Shown piece after piece: positions 27,698 through 35,821 of a DNA stretch of 64,000 nt (its first letter is position 1; the number at the start of each line of letters is the position of its first letter). The notes under the pieces are model-generated. The model saw only the letters and a list, made by a program, of their open reading frames with translations, had not been told where the DNA came from and did not search any database. The stretch is from Aerococcus sp. (GTDB lineage: Bacteria; Bacillota; Bacilli; Lactobacillales; Aerococcaceae): positions 62,001-126,000 of the forward strand of contig JAUMZE010000003.1 in the NCBI GenBank assembly GCA_030528285.1, read 5' to 3'. The translations under genes were made by a program, and so were the position numbers.

Positions 27698-28846
27698 CTA
27701 AATCAATGGTTCGCGCATCAAGACGTCGGTCCCCTTAGGTGCCCACAAACGCACATGACCCGGCTGTTTGAGGTTGATCCACCCAAGACCTGAAACCGCA
27801 ATATCACTTGGCTGGCCCACTTTGAAGGAATGAGCCACTAATTCAGGGAAACCGTTCTGTTCCTCCCCCGCTTGTGGAGGCGTAAGGAGTTCTCCTACAT
27901 GTTTCTGGTAGAAGGCGTCGCTCCCCTCCAATTTGCGGCGGTGGATCGAGAGGGCATCACTCATATAGAGCGTGATGCCTTGTTTTGGCCCTGATAAATA
28001 ATCAAAGCGCGCCACGCCTCCCACAAAGAGCGTCTGTTCGGGATTCAATTGGTAGACGCGCGGTTTCACTTCATGTTTTGGGAGAACCTGCTTGAGTGAA
28101 GCAAAGTCCAACTGCGCCGTGAGCTGGCCGTCCGCAATGATACCCGGTGTATCAATTAAATGCTGGTCTTCTGTTAATGGAATCTGGATAATATCCAGCG
28201 TCGTTCCAGGATATTGACTGGTCGTAATCCACTCACCTTGAATGCCTCGACTCTTGATCAATGCATTAATCAACGTCGATTTTCCGACGTTGGTGACACC
28301 GACCACATAGACATCGCGACCATTTCTCAGGCGTTCAATCTCCTCGAATAGTTCATCTACCGCGCGATTCTTCACGCCACTGACCAGAAGAATATCCTTG
28401 ACTTGGATGCCTTGTTGGCGAACAAATTTCTTCAACCAGTTCTTGATGCGATTAGGGTTGAGTGCTTTTGGCAATAGATCGATCTTATTCGTCACGAGCA
28501 CGAGATCATTGTGCCCCGTCAAACGCTGAATGCCAGGGATAATCGAGCCCGCAATATCAAAAACATCCACCACATTAATCACTAATGCATCTTCATCACT
28601 AATGCCATTCAAGATCGCCATGAACTCTTCTTTGTTGGTTTGGACTTTCTCTAGTTGATTATAATGTCTCAGTTTAAAACAACGCTGGCAATAGAGTGCG
28701 CCGTTCGCTAGGCCTTTTTCATAGGCAGTTTTTGGGGTATAGCCGCGTTCATCGGGATTATTTGTTTGAATCTCTGCCCCACACCCCATACAGTAAATGG
28801 CTTCTGTTTCATTCAATTCGCTGTTTCCACTCCCATTCTTCATCAC
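27698..28846 (-). CDS. yqeH: ribosome biogenesis GTPase YqeH
   Basis: A 382-residue circularly permuted GTPase. An N-terminal zinc finger (CMGCG and CQRC) is followed by G4 (TNKIDLLP), G5 (LLVSGVKNRAVDELF), then G1 (VGVTNVGKSTLINAL) and G3 (DTPG). The C-terminal TRAP-like domain follows. It is needed for 30S assembly. The start (ATG 28846, or the ATG three bases on) overlaps yqeG; no strong ribosome-binding site separates the choices. Confidence 0.95.
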   Translation of the reverse strand: MMKNGSGNSELNETEAIYCMGCGAEIQTNNPDERGYTPKTAYEKGLANGALYCQRCFKLRHYNQLEKVQTNKEEFMAILNGISDEDALVINVVDVFDIAGSIIPGIQRLTGHNDLVLVTNKIDLLPKALNPNRIKNWLKKFVRQQGIQVKDILLVSGVKNRAVDELFEEIERLRNGRDVYVVGVTNVGKSTLINALIKSRGIQGEWITTSQYPGTTLDIIQIPLTEDQHLIDTPGIIADGQLTAQLDFASLKQVLPKHEVKPRVYQLNPEQTLFVGGVARFDYLSGPKQGITLYMSDALSIHRRKLEGSDAFYQKHVGELLTPPQAGEEQNGFPELVAHSFKVGQPSDIAVSGLGWINLKQPGHVRLWAPKGTDVLMREPLI

Positions 28847-29339
28847 TCTTTTGGAATCGTTTGATCAAGCGCCGTTCGATACAGCGATTGACCTTCGAGA
28901 AGATATTATCAGTATTCGTTACGGGTTGCACGAGGATACTCTTAATCCCCATGCGATTGGCCGACAGAATATCCGTCAATAACTGATCCCCCACGAGCAC
29001 CACCTGATCTAAATTGAGATTGGTCTCTTTCAATAGGGATCGGAGCCCGCGACGGAGCGGTTTCAACGCCGACGCATGAAATGGCACATTCATCTGATCC
29101 GCCACACGCTGCACCCGCTCAGTATGATTGTTGGAGAGAATCATGACCTTGATGCCCCCTTCATTGAGCGTTTTGACCCACGCTAACAGTTCTGGCGTCG
29201 CATCGAGGGTGTGCCAAGGCAACAACGTATTATCCAAATCCGTAACAATCCCTTCGATCCCCAAACGATGGAGATCTTTTGGTTTAATATGATAGATCGA
29301 TTTTACTAGCCATGTCGGTCGAAAATAACGCTGTAACAT
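28809..29339 (-). CDS. yqeG: YqeG family HAD-type phosphatase
   Basis: About 176 residues. The HAD motif I is VTDLDNTLLPW, motif II is VMILSNN, and the later Lys and Asp motifs lie around LKPLRRGLR and VVLVGDQLLTDILSANRMG. Relatives dephosphorylate phosphatidylglycerophosphate or act in DNA-linked processes; the substrate here is not certain. AAGGGTG lies 7 nt before the ATG at 29339; the frame's ten upstream codons are unsupported. It is the first gene of the yqeG-to-tmcAL run. Confidence 0.92.
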   Translation of the reverse strand: MLQRYFRPTWLVKSIYHIKPKDLHRLGIEGIVTDLDNTLLPWHTLDATPELLAWVKTLNEGGIKVMILSNNHTERVQRVADQMNVPFHASALKPLRRGLRSLLKETNLNLDQVVLVGDQLLTDILSANRMGIKSILVQPVTNTDNIFSKVNRCIERRLIKRFQKSDEEWEWKQRIE

Positions 29340-29371
29340 TGTTCGGCACCCTTCTCTACTTAATTCCATTT

Positions 29372-29380
29372 ATTATAGCA
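29372..29380 (-). promoter_or_regulatory. extended -10 promoter for yqeG operon
   Basis: On the minus strand TGCTATAAT is an extended -10 element with a perfect TATAAT (29372-29377). No good -35 is seen. It lies about 32 bp before yqeG. Confidence 0.6.
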
Positions 29381-29411
29381 TCCCTAGCCAAAGACATGCT
29401 TGCCTAATCTC

Positions 29412-30938
29412 TTAATGGCGCTGGTTGTACGCTGCAATCGCTTGTTTCACGTAATTATGGTCGCCAAAATAGGGTTCTAGTCCATTTTGGTATTTCATCT
29501 CTAACTCGTCGCCCTTCCCGGCAATCCATAACACAGCGGGCGTGTCCAGTTGTTCTGCCCAATCAAAGAGCGTCTGGATCGCTTTCCCGCGGTCCACCTC
29601 CACCGTGGCCTTGGCACGCGCTCTTGGAGTTTGATTCTCCACATATTGCAGCATTTCCTGGCAGATAGACGCGGGATCTTCCTTGCCGGGGTCTTCCGTG
29701 GTAAGGACAATGCGATCGGCTCGTTTGCCTGCCACTGCTGTGAGATCCTGGCGCCGATTATAGGCTTTTTTTCCGGGCGATCCGAAAACCACCCCTACCG
29801 CATGATCCGGATAAATCTGATCGGAGGTGTCAAACATCGCTTCGAAACTCACCTGGTTATGGGCGTAATCCACCATCGCCACAATCTTTTCATCCTTGGT
29901 GTGAAAACTCTCCATCCGCCCTGGAACCGTTGCCTGTGAGAGGGCATGCTGGATCGTTTCAACAGGAACCCCGTAGCCGTGCGTGATCGCAATGGCTGCC
30001 AGTGCATTCTCCACATTGAACGCCCCACTCATCGCAAGCGTCATTGGATATTCCTGGCTTTGGTGAACCAGCGTGAAGGATTCTCCAGTTGGTTGTGAAA
30101 CAATCGCCTTTGCATAATAATTTGCGCGTGGATTCTTGGTGGAGAAGGTATGGATCGCTTCAACGGTTGGGCTCTGCTCAGCTGTTGCTAACACGCGTTC
30201 CACATGATCCATATCTGCATTAATCACCGCTCGTTTCCCCTGTTGGAAGAGTTTCAGTTTACTTGAGAAATAATCCTCAAATGTCGGATGTTCTACCGGG
30301 CTGATGTGGTCCTTGGAGATATTTAAGAATGCCACGGTATCATAGAGAATTCCGTCTGTACGGTGGTATTTCAATGCTTGGCTGGATACTTCCATCGTCA
30401 CATAGGGCAATTGGTGGTTAGCTGCCGTTTGTAGCAACTGATACAGCGGTAAGGATTCCGGCGTTGTTAATTGTGAGTCAACCTCTTCTTCCCCAACATA
30501 CACCGTCGCTGAAGAAATCAAGCCCGAGCGATGCTTTTGTTGCTGCTTACTCCAAGCATCGAGGATTTGACGAATATAATAGACGGTGGTCGTTTTGCCC
30601 TTGGTGCCTGTCACACCGATCAGTGGGTAGGCTTGCCACGGGCGGTCATAGAAGTGGTTGGCGACAGTCGGCATCACGCGGCGAATGTCGGACACAATGA
30701 GACCAGGAATAGGAACGTCATAGTGCGTCTCACTCACATAGGCAATCGCCCCTTGTTTCACTGCCTGTTTGAGATAGTCTGCTTTGAACTGTGCCCCCTT
30801 ACAAAAGAAGAGTGTGCCAGCACCCACCGCACGCGAATCCATCGCGAGTGCTTGTACCTCTTGCCCATCTAAATCTCCCACGTTATCGACTAATAAATGC
30901 TGATCGGCCAGATATGTCACCAATGTTTTTAGATCCAT
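29412..30938 (-). CDS. murE: UDP-MurNAc-tripeptide synthetase MurE, probably L-lysine-adding
   Basis: A 508-residue Mur ligase. The ATP loop is GVTGTKGKTTTVYYIRQIL; MEVSSQALKYHR and DYAHNQVSFE are MurE blocks. In the third domain the amino-acid-selecting motif reads TTEDPGKEDP rather than the DNPR of meso-diaminopimelate enzymes, which fits L-Lys (A-type peptidoglycan of cocci). It lies far from murD and mraY, as often in lactic acid bacteria. A terminator-like hairpin ends only 34 bp before its ATG, so its expression may be attenuated. Confidence 0.94.
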   Translation of the reverse strand: MDLKTLVTYLADQHLLVDNVGDLDGQEVQALAMDSRAVGAGTLFFCKGAQFKADYLKQAVKQGAIAYVSETHYDVPIPGLIVSDIRRVMPTVANHFYDRPWQAYPLIGVTGTKGKTTTVYYIRQILDAWSKQQQKHRSGLISSATVYVGEEEVDSQLTTPESLPLYQLLQTAANHQLPYVTMEVSSQALKYHRTDGILYDTVAFLNISKDHISPVEHPTFEDYFSSKLKLFQQGKRAVINADMDHVERVLATAEQSPTVEAIHTFSTKNPRANYYAKAIVSQPTGESFTLVHQSQEYPMTLAMSGAFNVENALAAIAITHGYGVPVETIQHALSQATVPGRMESFHTKDEKIVAMVDYAHNQVSFEAMFDTSDQIYPDHAVGVVFGSPGKKAYNRRQDLTAVAGKRADRIVLTTEDPGKEDPASICQEMLQYVENQTPRARAKATVEVDRGKAIQTLFDWAEQLDTPAVLWIAGKGDELEMKYQNGLEPYFGDHNYVKQAIAAYNQRH

Positions 30939-30971
30939 GCCTCTCTCATCCTTTCACATTATCCCTTCGAT

Positions 30972-31094
30972 AAAAAAAGCCGTGCTGACCACGACTTTCT
31001 CTACCTGACTCTTCCACAATCGGTGTGCCCCATGATTCATGGGCCTCTTTTTTGAGCAGGTATTGTGCCTGCTGTCCTCAATCGAAAGCGTCAG
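30972..31094 (-). promoter_or_regulatory. structured leader with terminator upstream of murE (class unknown)
   Basis: Reading the minus strand: CTGAC (31094-31090); hairpin H1 with TTGA/TCAA and GCAGG/CCTGC around a 7-nt loop (31081-31052); hairpin H2 CCCATG-AAT-CATGGG (31043-31029); a small CACA/TGTG hairpin; a GTCAG copy (31009-31005); then AGTCGTG-GTCAG-CACGGCT with seven T (30996-30972), an intrinsic terminator. The 5' CTGAC can pair with the first GTCAG or with the identical terminator loop. No promoter is obvious inside, so it is either a 3' UTR terminator of ykuJ or an attenuator of murE. Confidence 0.55.
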
Positions 31095-31107
31095 TCATCC
31101 CCATTCG

Positions 31108-31335
31108 TTATTGAATGAGATCATAAATTTCCATCGCAACAAGATCGATGTCATCAAACTGGAAATTCTCATTTTCACTATGATCATCTAATTCAAATGT
31201 ATCGGTTTCCTTGTCATATTTGACGATACAGCGTTCATCGCCATCTTTTTCAAAGCGACGCACTTCAATTGTTGAATCCTCTGCGGTCATGGCCTCTAAA
31301 CGTGAAATGATCGCCTTTAATTGTGATGCTTCCAC
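31108..31335 (-). CDS. DUF1797 (YkuJ-like) family protein
   Basis: A 75-residue acidic protein. LKAIISRLEAM, CIVKYDKETDTFEL and FDDIDLVAMEIYDLIQ match the YkuJ/DUF1797 family of small Firmicute proteins of unknown function. The start is GTG at 31335 with AAAGGGG 7 nt upstream. Its own promoter lies upstream and the murE leader follows. Confidence 0.85.
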   Translation of the reverse strand: MEASQLKAIISRLEAMTAEDSTIEVRRFEKDGDERCIVKYDKETDTFELDDHSENENFQFDDIDLVAMEIYDLIQ

Positions 31336-31368
31336 CGAAAAACCCCTTTCGACTTGATATTCTTTGAT

Positions 31369-31398
31369 ATTCTAACACAACAAAATTATAAACTTCAA
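31369..31398 (-). promoter_or_regulatory. promoter of the DUF1797 gene
   Basis: On the minus strand TTGAAG (31393-31398), an 18-bp spacer and TAGAAT (31369-31374) precede the gene by about 34 bp. It could also drive murE by read-through. Confidence 0.6.
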
Positions 31399-31445
31399 TG
31401 TCTGACGCGCATCTTTATCTTTACGTTAGAACTCATGTGTCCCCG

Positions 31446-32609
31446 TTAGAAATACGGCAGATGATAGCGTTTGACGGGGGTGTGATCCGCCTGTGCCTCT
31501 TGATAGAGAGCGAGCACATTTTTGGCAAAGGTCTCAGCACTGATCGCCTGTTTCAGTTCTGAAACAGCAGCTTGGTAGTGATCGGGATACTGATAGACTT
31601 GTTTAATCGCTTCTAGATACTCCGCGGTACTATCAATCAGTTCACCGAAATGTCCCATCTCCTCAAGCGTGTTCAGATAGTCGTTTTCAATCGCCACCAC
31701 TGGCAAATCATTCGCCAATGCCTCAATAAAGGTCAGTCCCTGGGTTTCAGTGAGAGAGAGATTCACGTAGACATCCGCCATCTGATAATATTTGAAGACC
31801 TGTTCATGATCGATCATCCCGGTAAATTGGACAGTCTCCTCTAAGTGATGATCACGAACCAATGCCTCTAATGCCTCACGCTCTGGACCGTCACCCACCA
31901 GCACGAGTTTGGCATTTGGCATTTCCTGCTGCAGGGCTTCGTGGGACTTGATCAAGGTGTCCAGATTCTTCTCTTCGGCAATGCGGTTCACCGAGATCTC
32001 CACGAAATCATCCGCACTGAGGTTGAGAGACTGACGCAGTGCGAGTTTCTCCTCATCTGAGAGCGTTTCAGGGAGCATCACGCCGGTTGGAATGACGCTG
32101 ATAGGTTTCGCCACGCCATATTCTGAGAGAACCTCTGCGATCATCTCACTCGGCGAAATGACCCGGTCACAGCGATTGCAGAACATCCGGGAGAGATATT
32201 GCACCATGCCCTTGGTAATCACATGGCCATTCAATACATAATGTAGGTATTTCTCGTACCAGGTGTGGTAGGTATGCACCACCGGAATCTGCAATTCACG
32301 TGCCACATGTAATCCCGCAATCCCCATACTGAATTCCGTTTGCGTATGAATCACATCCAAATCGAGCGTGCGCACCCCCCGCATCACTGCACTGAAGGTA
32401 GCTACTGCGACACGCCGTTCCTTGAAAAAGATAAAAGGAATCGATTCAAAACGATAAACATGCTCTTCTGGTGTTGCATCTGGATCCGTTGTGGTGAATA
32501 TATAAACCTCATGACCTTGGTGTTCTAACTCTTGTTTGAGCGTCTTAATTGACGTTGCGACACCACTCACCTGAGGAAAATACGTGTCTGTAAAAATCCC
32601 AATCCGCAT
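31446..32609 (-). CDS. family 4 glycosyltransferase, probable diacylglycerol glucosyltransferase
   Basis: A 387-residue GT-B enzyme. It opens MRIGIFTDTYFPQVSGVATSIKTL and has DVIHTQTEFSMG, VHTYHTWYEKYLHY, PTGV, LVGDGPERE and SLTETQGLTFIEALANDLPVVA, the GT4 EX7E region. The N terminus closely resembles the 1,2-diacylglycerol 3-glucosyltransferases (BgsB type) that make the glycolipid anchor of lipoteichoic acid. The usual second glycosyltransferase gene is not next to it. A terminator lies upstream, so it is transcribed alone. Confidence 0.85.
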   Translation of the reverse strand: MRIGIFTDTYFPQVSGVATSIKTLKQELEHQGHEVYIFTTTDPDATPEEHVYRFESIPFIFFKERRVAVATFSAVMRGVRTLDLDVIHTQTEFSMGIAGLHVARELQIPVVHTYHTWYEKYLHYVLNGHVITKGMVQYLSRMFCNRCDRVISPSEMIAEVLSEYGVAKPISVIPTGVMLPETLSDEEKLALRQSLNLSADDFVEISVNRIAEEKNLDTLIKSHEALQQEMPNAKLVLVGDGPEREALEALVRDHHLEETVQFTGMIDHEQVFKYYQMADVYVNLSLTETQGLTFIEALANDLPVVAIENDYLNTLEEMGHFGELIDSTAEYLEAIKQVYQYPDHYQAAVSELKQAISAETFAKNVLALYQEAQADHTPVKRYHLPYF

Positions 32610-32714
32610 CCGCTCTCTTCACCCGTCCTTTCTTCTCTTCATTCTAACATAGTGCCCCCTGCTTGGTTTTAAAATTTGGCGAAAACCTGAACGAAAATCT
32701 ACTGTATTACTGCG

Positions 32715-32748
32715 CACAAAAAAAGCCAGAGCATCTCGCCCTGGCCTT
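32715..32748 (-). terminator. terminator of rpsU-yqeY
   Basis: On the plus strand GCCAGAGC (32725-32732) pairs with GCCCTGGC (32738-32745). On the minus strand a T-run follows. It separates yqeY from the glycosyltransferase. Confidence 0.88.
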
Positions 32749-32789
32749 CATGGAAATAGCGTCATCCATTTCCTGTATTTAGCTTCAAG

Positions 32790-33236
32790 CTACTGGTTTA
32801 ACAGTTTCTTGGCAATCTGTTGAATCTGATTACCGTCCGCTTGGCCTTTCATGGCACTTACAGCTTGTCCCATGACCTTACCGAAGTCCTTCATTGAGGT
32901 AGCACCCACTTGTTCAATGACCGCTTTTACCTTTTTCTCAATGTCGGCTTCGCTCAACTGTTCCGGAAGGTATTCTTCAACAATGGCGATTTCTGCTTCG
33001 GTATCCGTTGCGAGATCCTCACGACCTGCTGCTTGGAATTCCTGAACAGAATCTTTCCGTTGCTTCAATTCGCGAGCAATCACTTGGAGTTCCTGTTCTT
33101 CAGTAAGTTCCCCATTGTGATCAATAGCTTCTTTTTGAAGTGCTCCCTTTAACATCCGGATGACGGATAAGCGTTTCTTATCTTTTGCTTTCATGGCTTG
33201 CTTCATATCAACATTGATACGCTCTAAAATGGCCAT
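32790..33236 (-). CDS. yqeY: GatB/YqeY domain protein
   Basis: A 148-residue all-helical protein. MKAKDKKRLSVIRMLKGALQKEAID, EYLPEQLSE and KDFGKVMGQAVSAMKGQADGNQIQQIAKKLL match YqeY, whose fold resembles the tRNA-binding tail of GatB. Its role is unclear; a link with tRNA amidation or translation is proposed. GAGGGGG lies 4 nt before the ATG. It follows rpsU, the conserved pairing. Confidence 0.94.
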   Translation of the reverse strand: MAILERINVDMKQAMKAKDKKRLSVIRMLKGALQKEAIDHNGELTEEQELQVIARELKQRKDSVQEFQAAGREDLATDTEAEIAIVEEYLPEQLSEADIEKKVKAVIEQVGATSMKDFGKVMGQAVSAMKGQADGNQIQQIAKKLLNQ

Positions 33237-33271
33237 GATACTGCCCCCTCATCATAGTCCTTGCTTAGGAA

Positions 33272-33448
33272 CTAGTATTTCTTGCGTTTACGTGCTGCCT
33301 CAGATTTCTTCTTACGACGAACTGAAGGTTTTTCGTAGTATTCGCGTTTACGTGCTTCTTGCAAGGTACCTGATTTAGAGACTTGGCGTCTGAAACGGCT
33401 GATAGCGTCATCTAGGGATTCGTTTTTACGAACAACGGTCTTAGCCAT
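33272..33448 (-). CDS. rpsU: 30S ribosomal protein S21
   Basis: A 58-codon gene. The protein starts [19 protein letters not shown] and ends EAARKRKKY, with the basic [23 protein letters not shown] centre typical of S21. GGGGAGG lies 8 nt before the ATG. It is driven by a near-consensus promoter and shares a transcript with yqeY 35 bp downstream. Confidence 0.98.
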   Translation of the reverse strand: MAKTVVRKNESLDDAISRFRRQVSKSGTLQEARKREYYEKPSVRRKKKSEAARKRKKY

Positions 33449-33510
33449 AACTGTTACCTCCCCTCGTCATTACAATCATTTTCGCATATCATGGAAAATG
33501 TACGGTTGCC

Positions 33511-33539
33511 ATTATACCGATATTTCTAGGTCGCGTCAA
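33511..33539 (-). promoter_or_regulatory. rpsU-yqeY promoter
   Basis: On the minus strand TTGACG (33534-33539), a 17-bp spacer and TATAAT (33511-33516). The stretch from here to the dehydrogenase stop codon (33540-33676) holds no gene. Confidence 0.9.
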
Positions 33540-33676
33540 TTCTCTATCCGTAGAAAGCGATAAAAAACTGCGGAATTTTATCGAGCAGAGGAGATGTGCC
33601 CTAAGATGATCAGAAGAGGAAATGAAGCGGCTATTTAATGCCCACTTCATTCAACCAAGTAACCGTCTCAATCGCA

Positions 33677-35074
33677 CTAATCGATCTTACGTTTTGGATT
33701 GAGGAGATTCATTGGGTCGAGCAGAGATTTAATTTGGTGCTGCAAGAGATCAGTGTCACTCCCTAATTGAGCGTGGTTCCAACCGCTCTTGGACATGCCA
33801 ACCCCGTGTTCGCCGGAGATCATCCCGCCGAGTTCGATCGTCTTCTCAAACATACGTGTCACCGCTTCAGTGGCTGCTTCTGGCATTTCTTCTCCAGCTG
33901 GCCATCCGATAATTGGGTGGACATTGCCATCGCCTGCATGGCCCGCCACATAAATATCCAGATTCAGTTCTTCACCGAGCTGGCCAACGTAATCAATCAT
34001 TTCACCGAGTTTGGAGAGTGGCACCACCATATCTTCCGTTAAGAGTGATTTACCCTGACCTACTGCGGCATACATGTCATTTCTCAGTTTACGCAGATCA
34101 TTTTGTTTGTCTGGATCCGTTTCAATCGAGACATTGAAAGCGTGGTGTTTATCGAGCACCTCATTCACAATTTTTTCGGTTTGTTCCGTCACCATATCGA
34201 TTTCGAACAGCAACATCGCACCCCCATTAGCACCCCCGAAATTCGTGCCTTCATATTTATCGGTCGCCGCGATCGTTTTCTTGTCTTCTGCTTCGAGACG
34301 CGTTGGATAGACACCGGACATGCGAATACCATGTACTGCTTTAGCGAGGTCACTCATTTCTTCAAAGAAGGCTACTCCCACGAGCGATTCACCAATTGGA
34401 ATTGGCATCAATTTAACGGTAATTTCTGTGACGATCCCAAGCGTTCCTTCTGATCCGATGAAGAGATGCGTCAAATCATAGCCGTATGACTGTTTGTAGG
34501 TACGCCCACCGACACTGACTTCACGGCCATCTGCGAGCACCACCTTCAATCCAAGCACGTTATCGCGGGTTGCTCCATATTTCACACCGCTCATGCCCCC
34601 AGCGTTGGTTGCCACATTCCCGCCGATCCGTGAAATGGGTTTGGACCCTGGATCTGGCGCATAGAAGAGGCCTTCTTTACGAGCAAGCTGATCGAGATCC
34701 CCGTTGACGACACCCGGTTCAACGACTGCAATCGCATCTTCCTTGTTGATTTCGATAATCTTGTCCATTTTATCGGTGGAGAGAATGATGGAGTTGTGGA
34801 GCCCCTCCGATCCAGCAACAAGGCTAGTCCCACCACTTTGAGGCACTACCGTCAAATGGAATTCACGAGCCACTTTGAGCACCGCCTGGACGTCTGCAGT
34901 CGTCTTCGCTTCAACGAGGGCGATCGCTTCTTCATTCGTCTTAGGGTCAGACAAACGTGAGCTGGTGGATTTTTCTTCCGTCACTGAATCCTCTGTATGC
35001 ACTTCACCTGTTTTTACCTGTTCCTGCAGGGCGGTAATGATATCCGCACGCTTAAAAGATGGAAACATTGCCAT
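33677..35074 (-). CDS. FAD-linked oxidase, glycolate oxidase/D-lactate dehydrogenase (GlcD) family
   Basis: About 465 residues. The FAD_binding_4 (PCMH) domain shows VVPQSGGTSLVAGSEG, PDPGSKPISRIGGNVATNAGG and FIGSEGTLGIVTEITVKL. The C-terminal FAD-oxidase domain holds YVAGHAGDGNVHP and ISGEHGVGMSK, with metal- and substrate-binding His. Such flavoenzymes oxidise D-2-hydroxy acids; D-lactate or glycolate is most likely. The ATG at 35074 has AAAGGAG 8 nt upstream. It has its own promoter and no partner subunits. Confidence 0.92.
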   Translation of the reverse strand: MAMFPSFKRADIITALQEQVKTGEVHTEDSVTEEKSTSSRLSDPKTNEEAIALVEAKTTADVQAVLKVAREFHLTVVPQSGGTSLVAGSEGLHNSIILSTDKMDKIIEINKEDAIAVVEPGVVNGDLDQLARKEGLFYAPDPGSKPISRIGGNVATNAGGMSGVKYGATRDNVLGLKVVLADGREVSVGGRTYKQSYGYDLTHLFIGSEGTLGIVTEITVKLMPIPIGESLVGVAFFEEMSDLAKAVHGIRMSGVYPTRLEAEDKKTIAATDKYEGTNFGGANGGAMLLFEIDMVTEQTEKIVNEVLDKHHAFNVSIETDPDKQNDLRKLRNDMYAAVGQGKSLLTEDMVVPLSKLGEMIDYVGQLGEELNLDIYVAGHAGDGNVHPIIGWPAGEEMPEAATEAVTRMFEKTIELGGMISGEHGVGMSKSGWNHAQLGSDTDLLQHQIKSLLDPMNLLNPKRKID

Positions 35075-35147
35075 GATATACACTCCTTTTCCCAAGCCTT
35101 CCGTCAGAAAGCTTGCAAACCTTTTCAAAAGTTGTCTCTACTTACTT

Positions 35148-35175
35148 ATTGTAATCTGATATTAGGAGAAGTCAA
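35148..35175 (-). promoter_or_regulatory. promoter of the FAD-linked oxidase gene
   Basis: On the minus strand TTGACT (35170-35175), a 16-bp spacer and TACAAT (35148-35153). Confidence 0.8.
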
Positions 35176-35203
35176 TACTCATTCCACTAATGACCTGAAA
35201 AAA

Positions 35204-35237
35204 CGAAAAAAGTTCTGGGATATTTCCCAGAACTTTT
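35204..35237 (-). terminator. terminator of tRNA-Leu
   Basis: On the plus strand AAGTTCTGGGA (35210-35220) and TCCCAGAACTT (35225-35235) form an 11-bp stem. On the minus strand a T-run follows. Confidence 0.92.
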
Positions 35238-35241
35238 GTAG

Positions 35242-35326
35242 TGCGGCCAAGAGGACTTGAACCTCCACGGGAGTATCTCCCACTAGCCCCTCAAGCTAGC
35301 GCGTCTGCCGATTCCGCCATGACCGC
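35242..35326 (-). tRNA. tRNA-Leu (anticodon GAG)
   Basis: An 85-nt gene read on the minus strand. The acceptor arms are GCGGTCA and TGGCCGC with discriminator A. The anticodon loop TTGAGGG gives anticodon GAG. A long variable arm (GGGAG/CTCCC-type) marks a class II tRNA, and the T-loop is GTTCAAGTC. CCA is not encoded; CTA follows the discriminator. Confidence 0.96.
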
Positions 35327-35365
35327 TTATTTGATTGCTGTTGCCTCTCTCGCGACAACAAAAGT

Positions 35366-35395
35366 AGTATAGCATGGTTAGAGTGGCCTTGTCTA
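35366..35395 (-). promoter_or_regulatory. tRNA-Leu promoter
   Basis: On the minus strand TAGACA (35390-35395), an 18-bp spacer and TATACT (35366-35371) lie 40 bp before the tRNA. The stretch 35396-35578 shows no supported gene. Confidence 0.75.
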
Positions 35396-35578
35396 CTCCT
35401 TTTTTACAACTTTTTATTCATCCAGGTCGATATTTTGGCTTGCAAGCGTCGAAAAGGCCGTCACTAAAGCATTTTTCGCTAACAGAAATAATTGATGAAT
35501 GGCTGTCATCTGATATCTTTCAAAGAGAGATAATTTCTGAGAAGAGGTATCTTCCTATCGCTTGTATCTGCTGTTTAG

Positions 35579-35608
35579 TTGTGTTTTATAAGCGCCATAC
35601 GCTACAAT
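35579..35608 (+). promoter_or_regulatory. promoter of the 44-codon gene
   Basis: TTGTGT (35579-35584), an 18-bp spacer and TACAAT (35603-35608) lie 25 bp before the start codon. The -35 is weak. Confidence 0.5.
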
Positions 35609-35632
35609 AGAAATCAGAAATGAGGAATTAAA

Positions 35633-35767
35633 ATGAATCAAAAGAAAAAGCAATCCGGATTAAGTTTGAAGAACATGAGTCTATCCCAATTGATCAGCGC
35701 GGCCTTCACCCTATTTACGCTCTACAAGAGTCTGCGTTCGATCATGCAGGACCTCAAGAAAAAATAA
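35633..35767 (+). CDS. small basic protein of 44 residues, unknown function
   Basis: An ATG with GAGG 7 nt upstream, a promoter-like pair before it and a terminator just after it support a real gene. The product has a basic N terminus (MNQKKKQSG), a helical middle (LSQLISAAFTLFTLYKSLRS) that could lie on or in a membrane, and a lysine-rich end (DLKKK). I do not recognise the family. It is convergent with sprT. Confidence 0.7.
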   Translation: MNQKKKQSGLSLKNMSLSQLISAAFTLFTLYKSLRSIMQDLKKK

Positions 35768-35774
35768 CCAATCC

Positions 35775-35821
35775 AAAACACGTCCTAACCGGTCACATTC
35801 GATCCAGTCAGGACGTGTTTT
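35775..35821. terminator. bidirectional terminator between the small gene and sprT
   Basis: AAAACACGTCCT (35775-35786) and AGGACGTGTTTT (35810-35821) form a 12-bp stem with T-runs on both strands. Confidence 0.88.

Noticed and set aside
30972..31000. Resemblance of GAGAAAGTCG...CACGG to the conserved 5' region of RNase P RNA
   Set aside because: The match is about 16 nt, the segment is a terminator stem, and the ~350 nt of downstream RNase P sequence are absent.
33622..33676. Open stretch after the FAD oxidase stop that reads SAIETVTWLNEVGIK in another frame
   Set aside because: Too short to assign, with no start codon or related upstream sequence; could be chance or a trace of frame change.
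35374..35610. 78-codon plus-strand frame after tRNA-Leu
   Set aside because: It starts inside the tRNA promoter without a ribosome-binding site and shows no domain-like pattern; it also runs over the promoter of the 44-codon gene.
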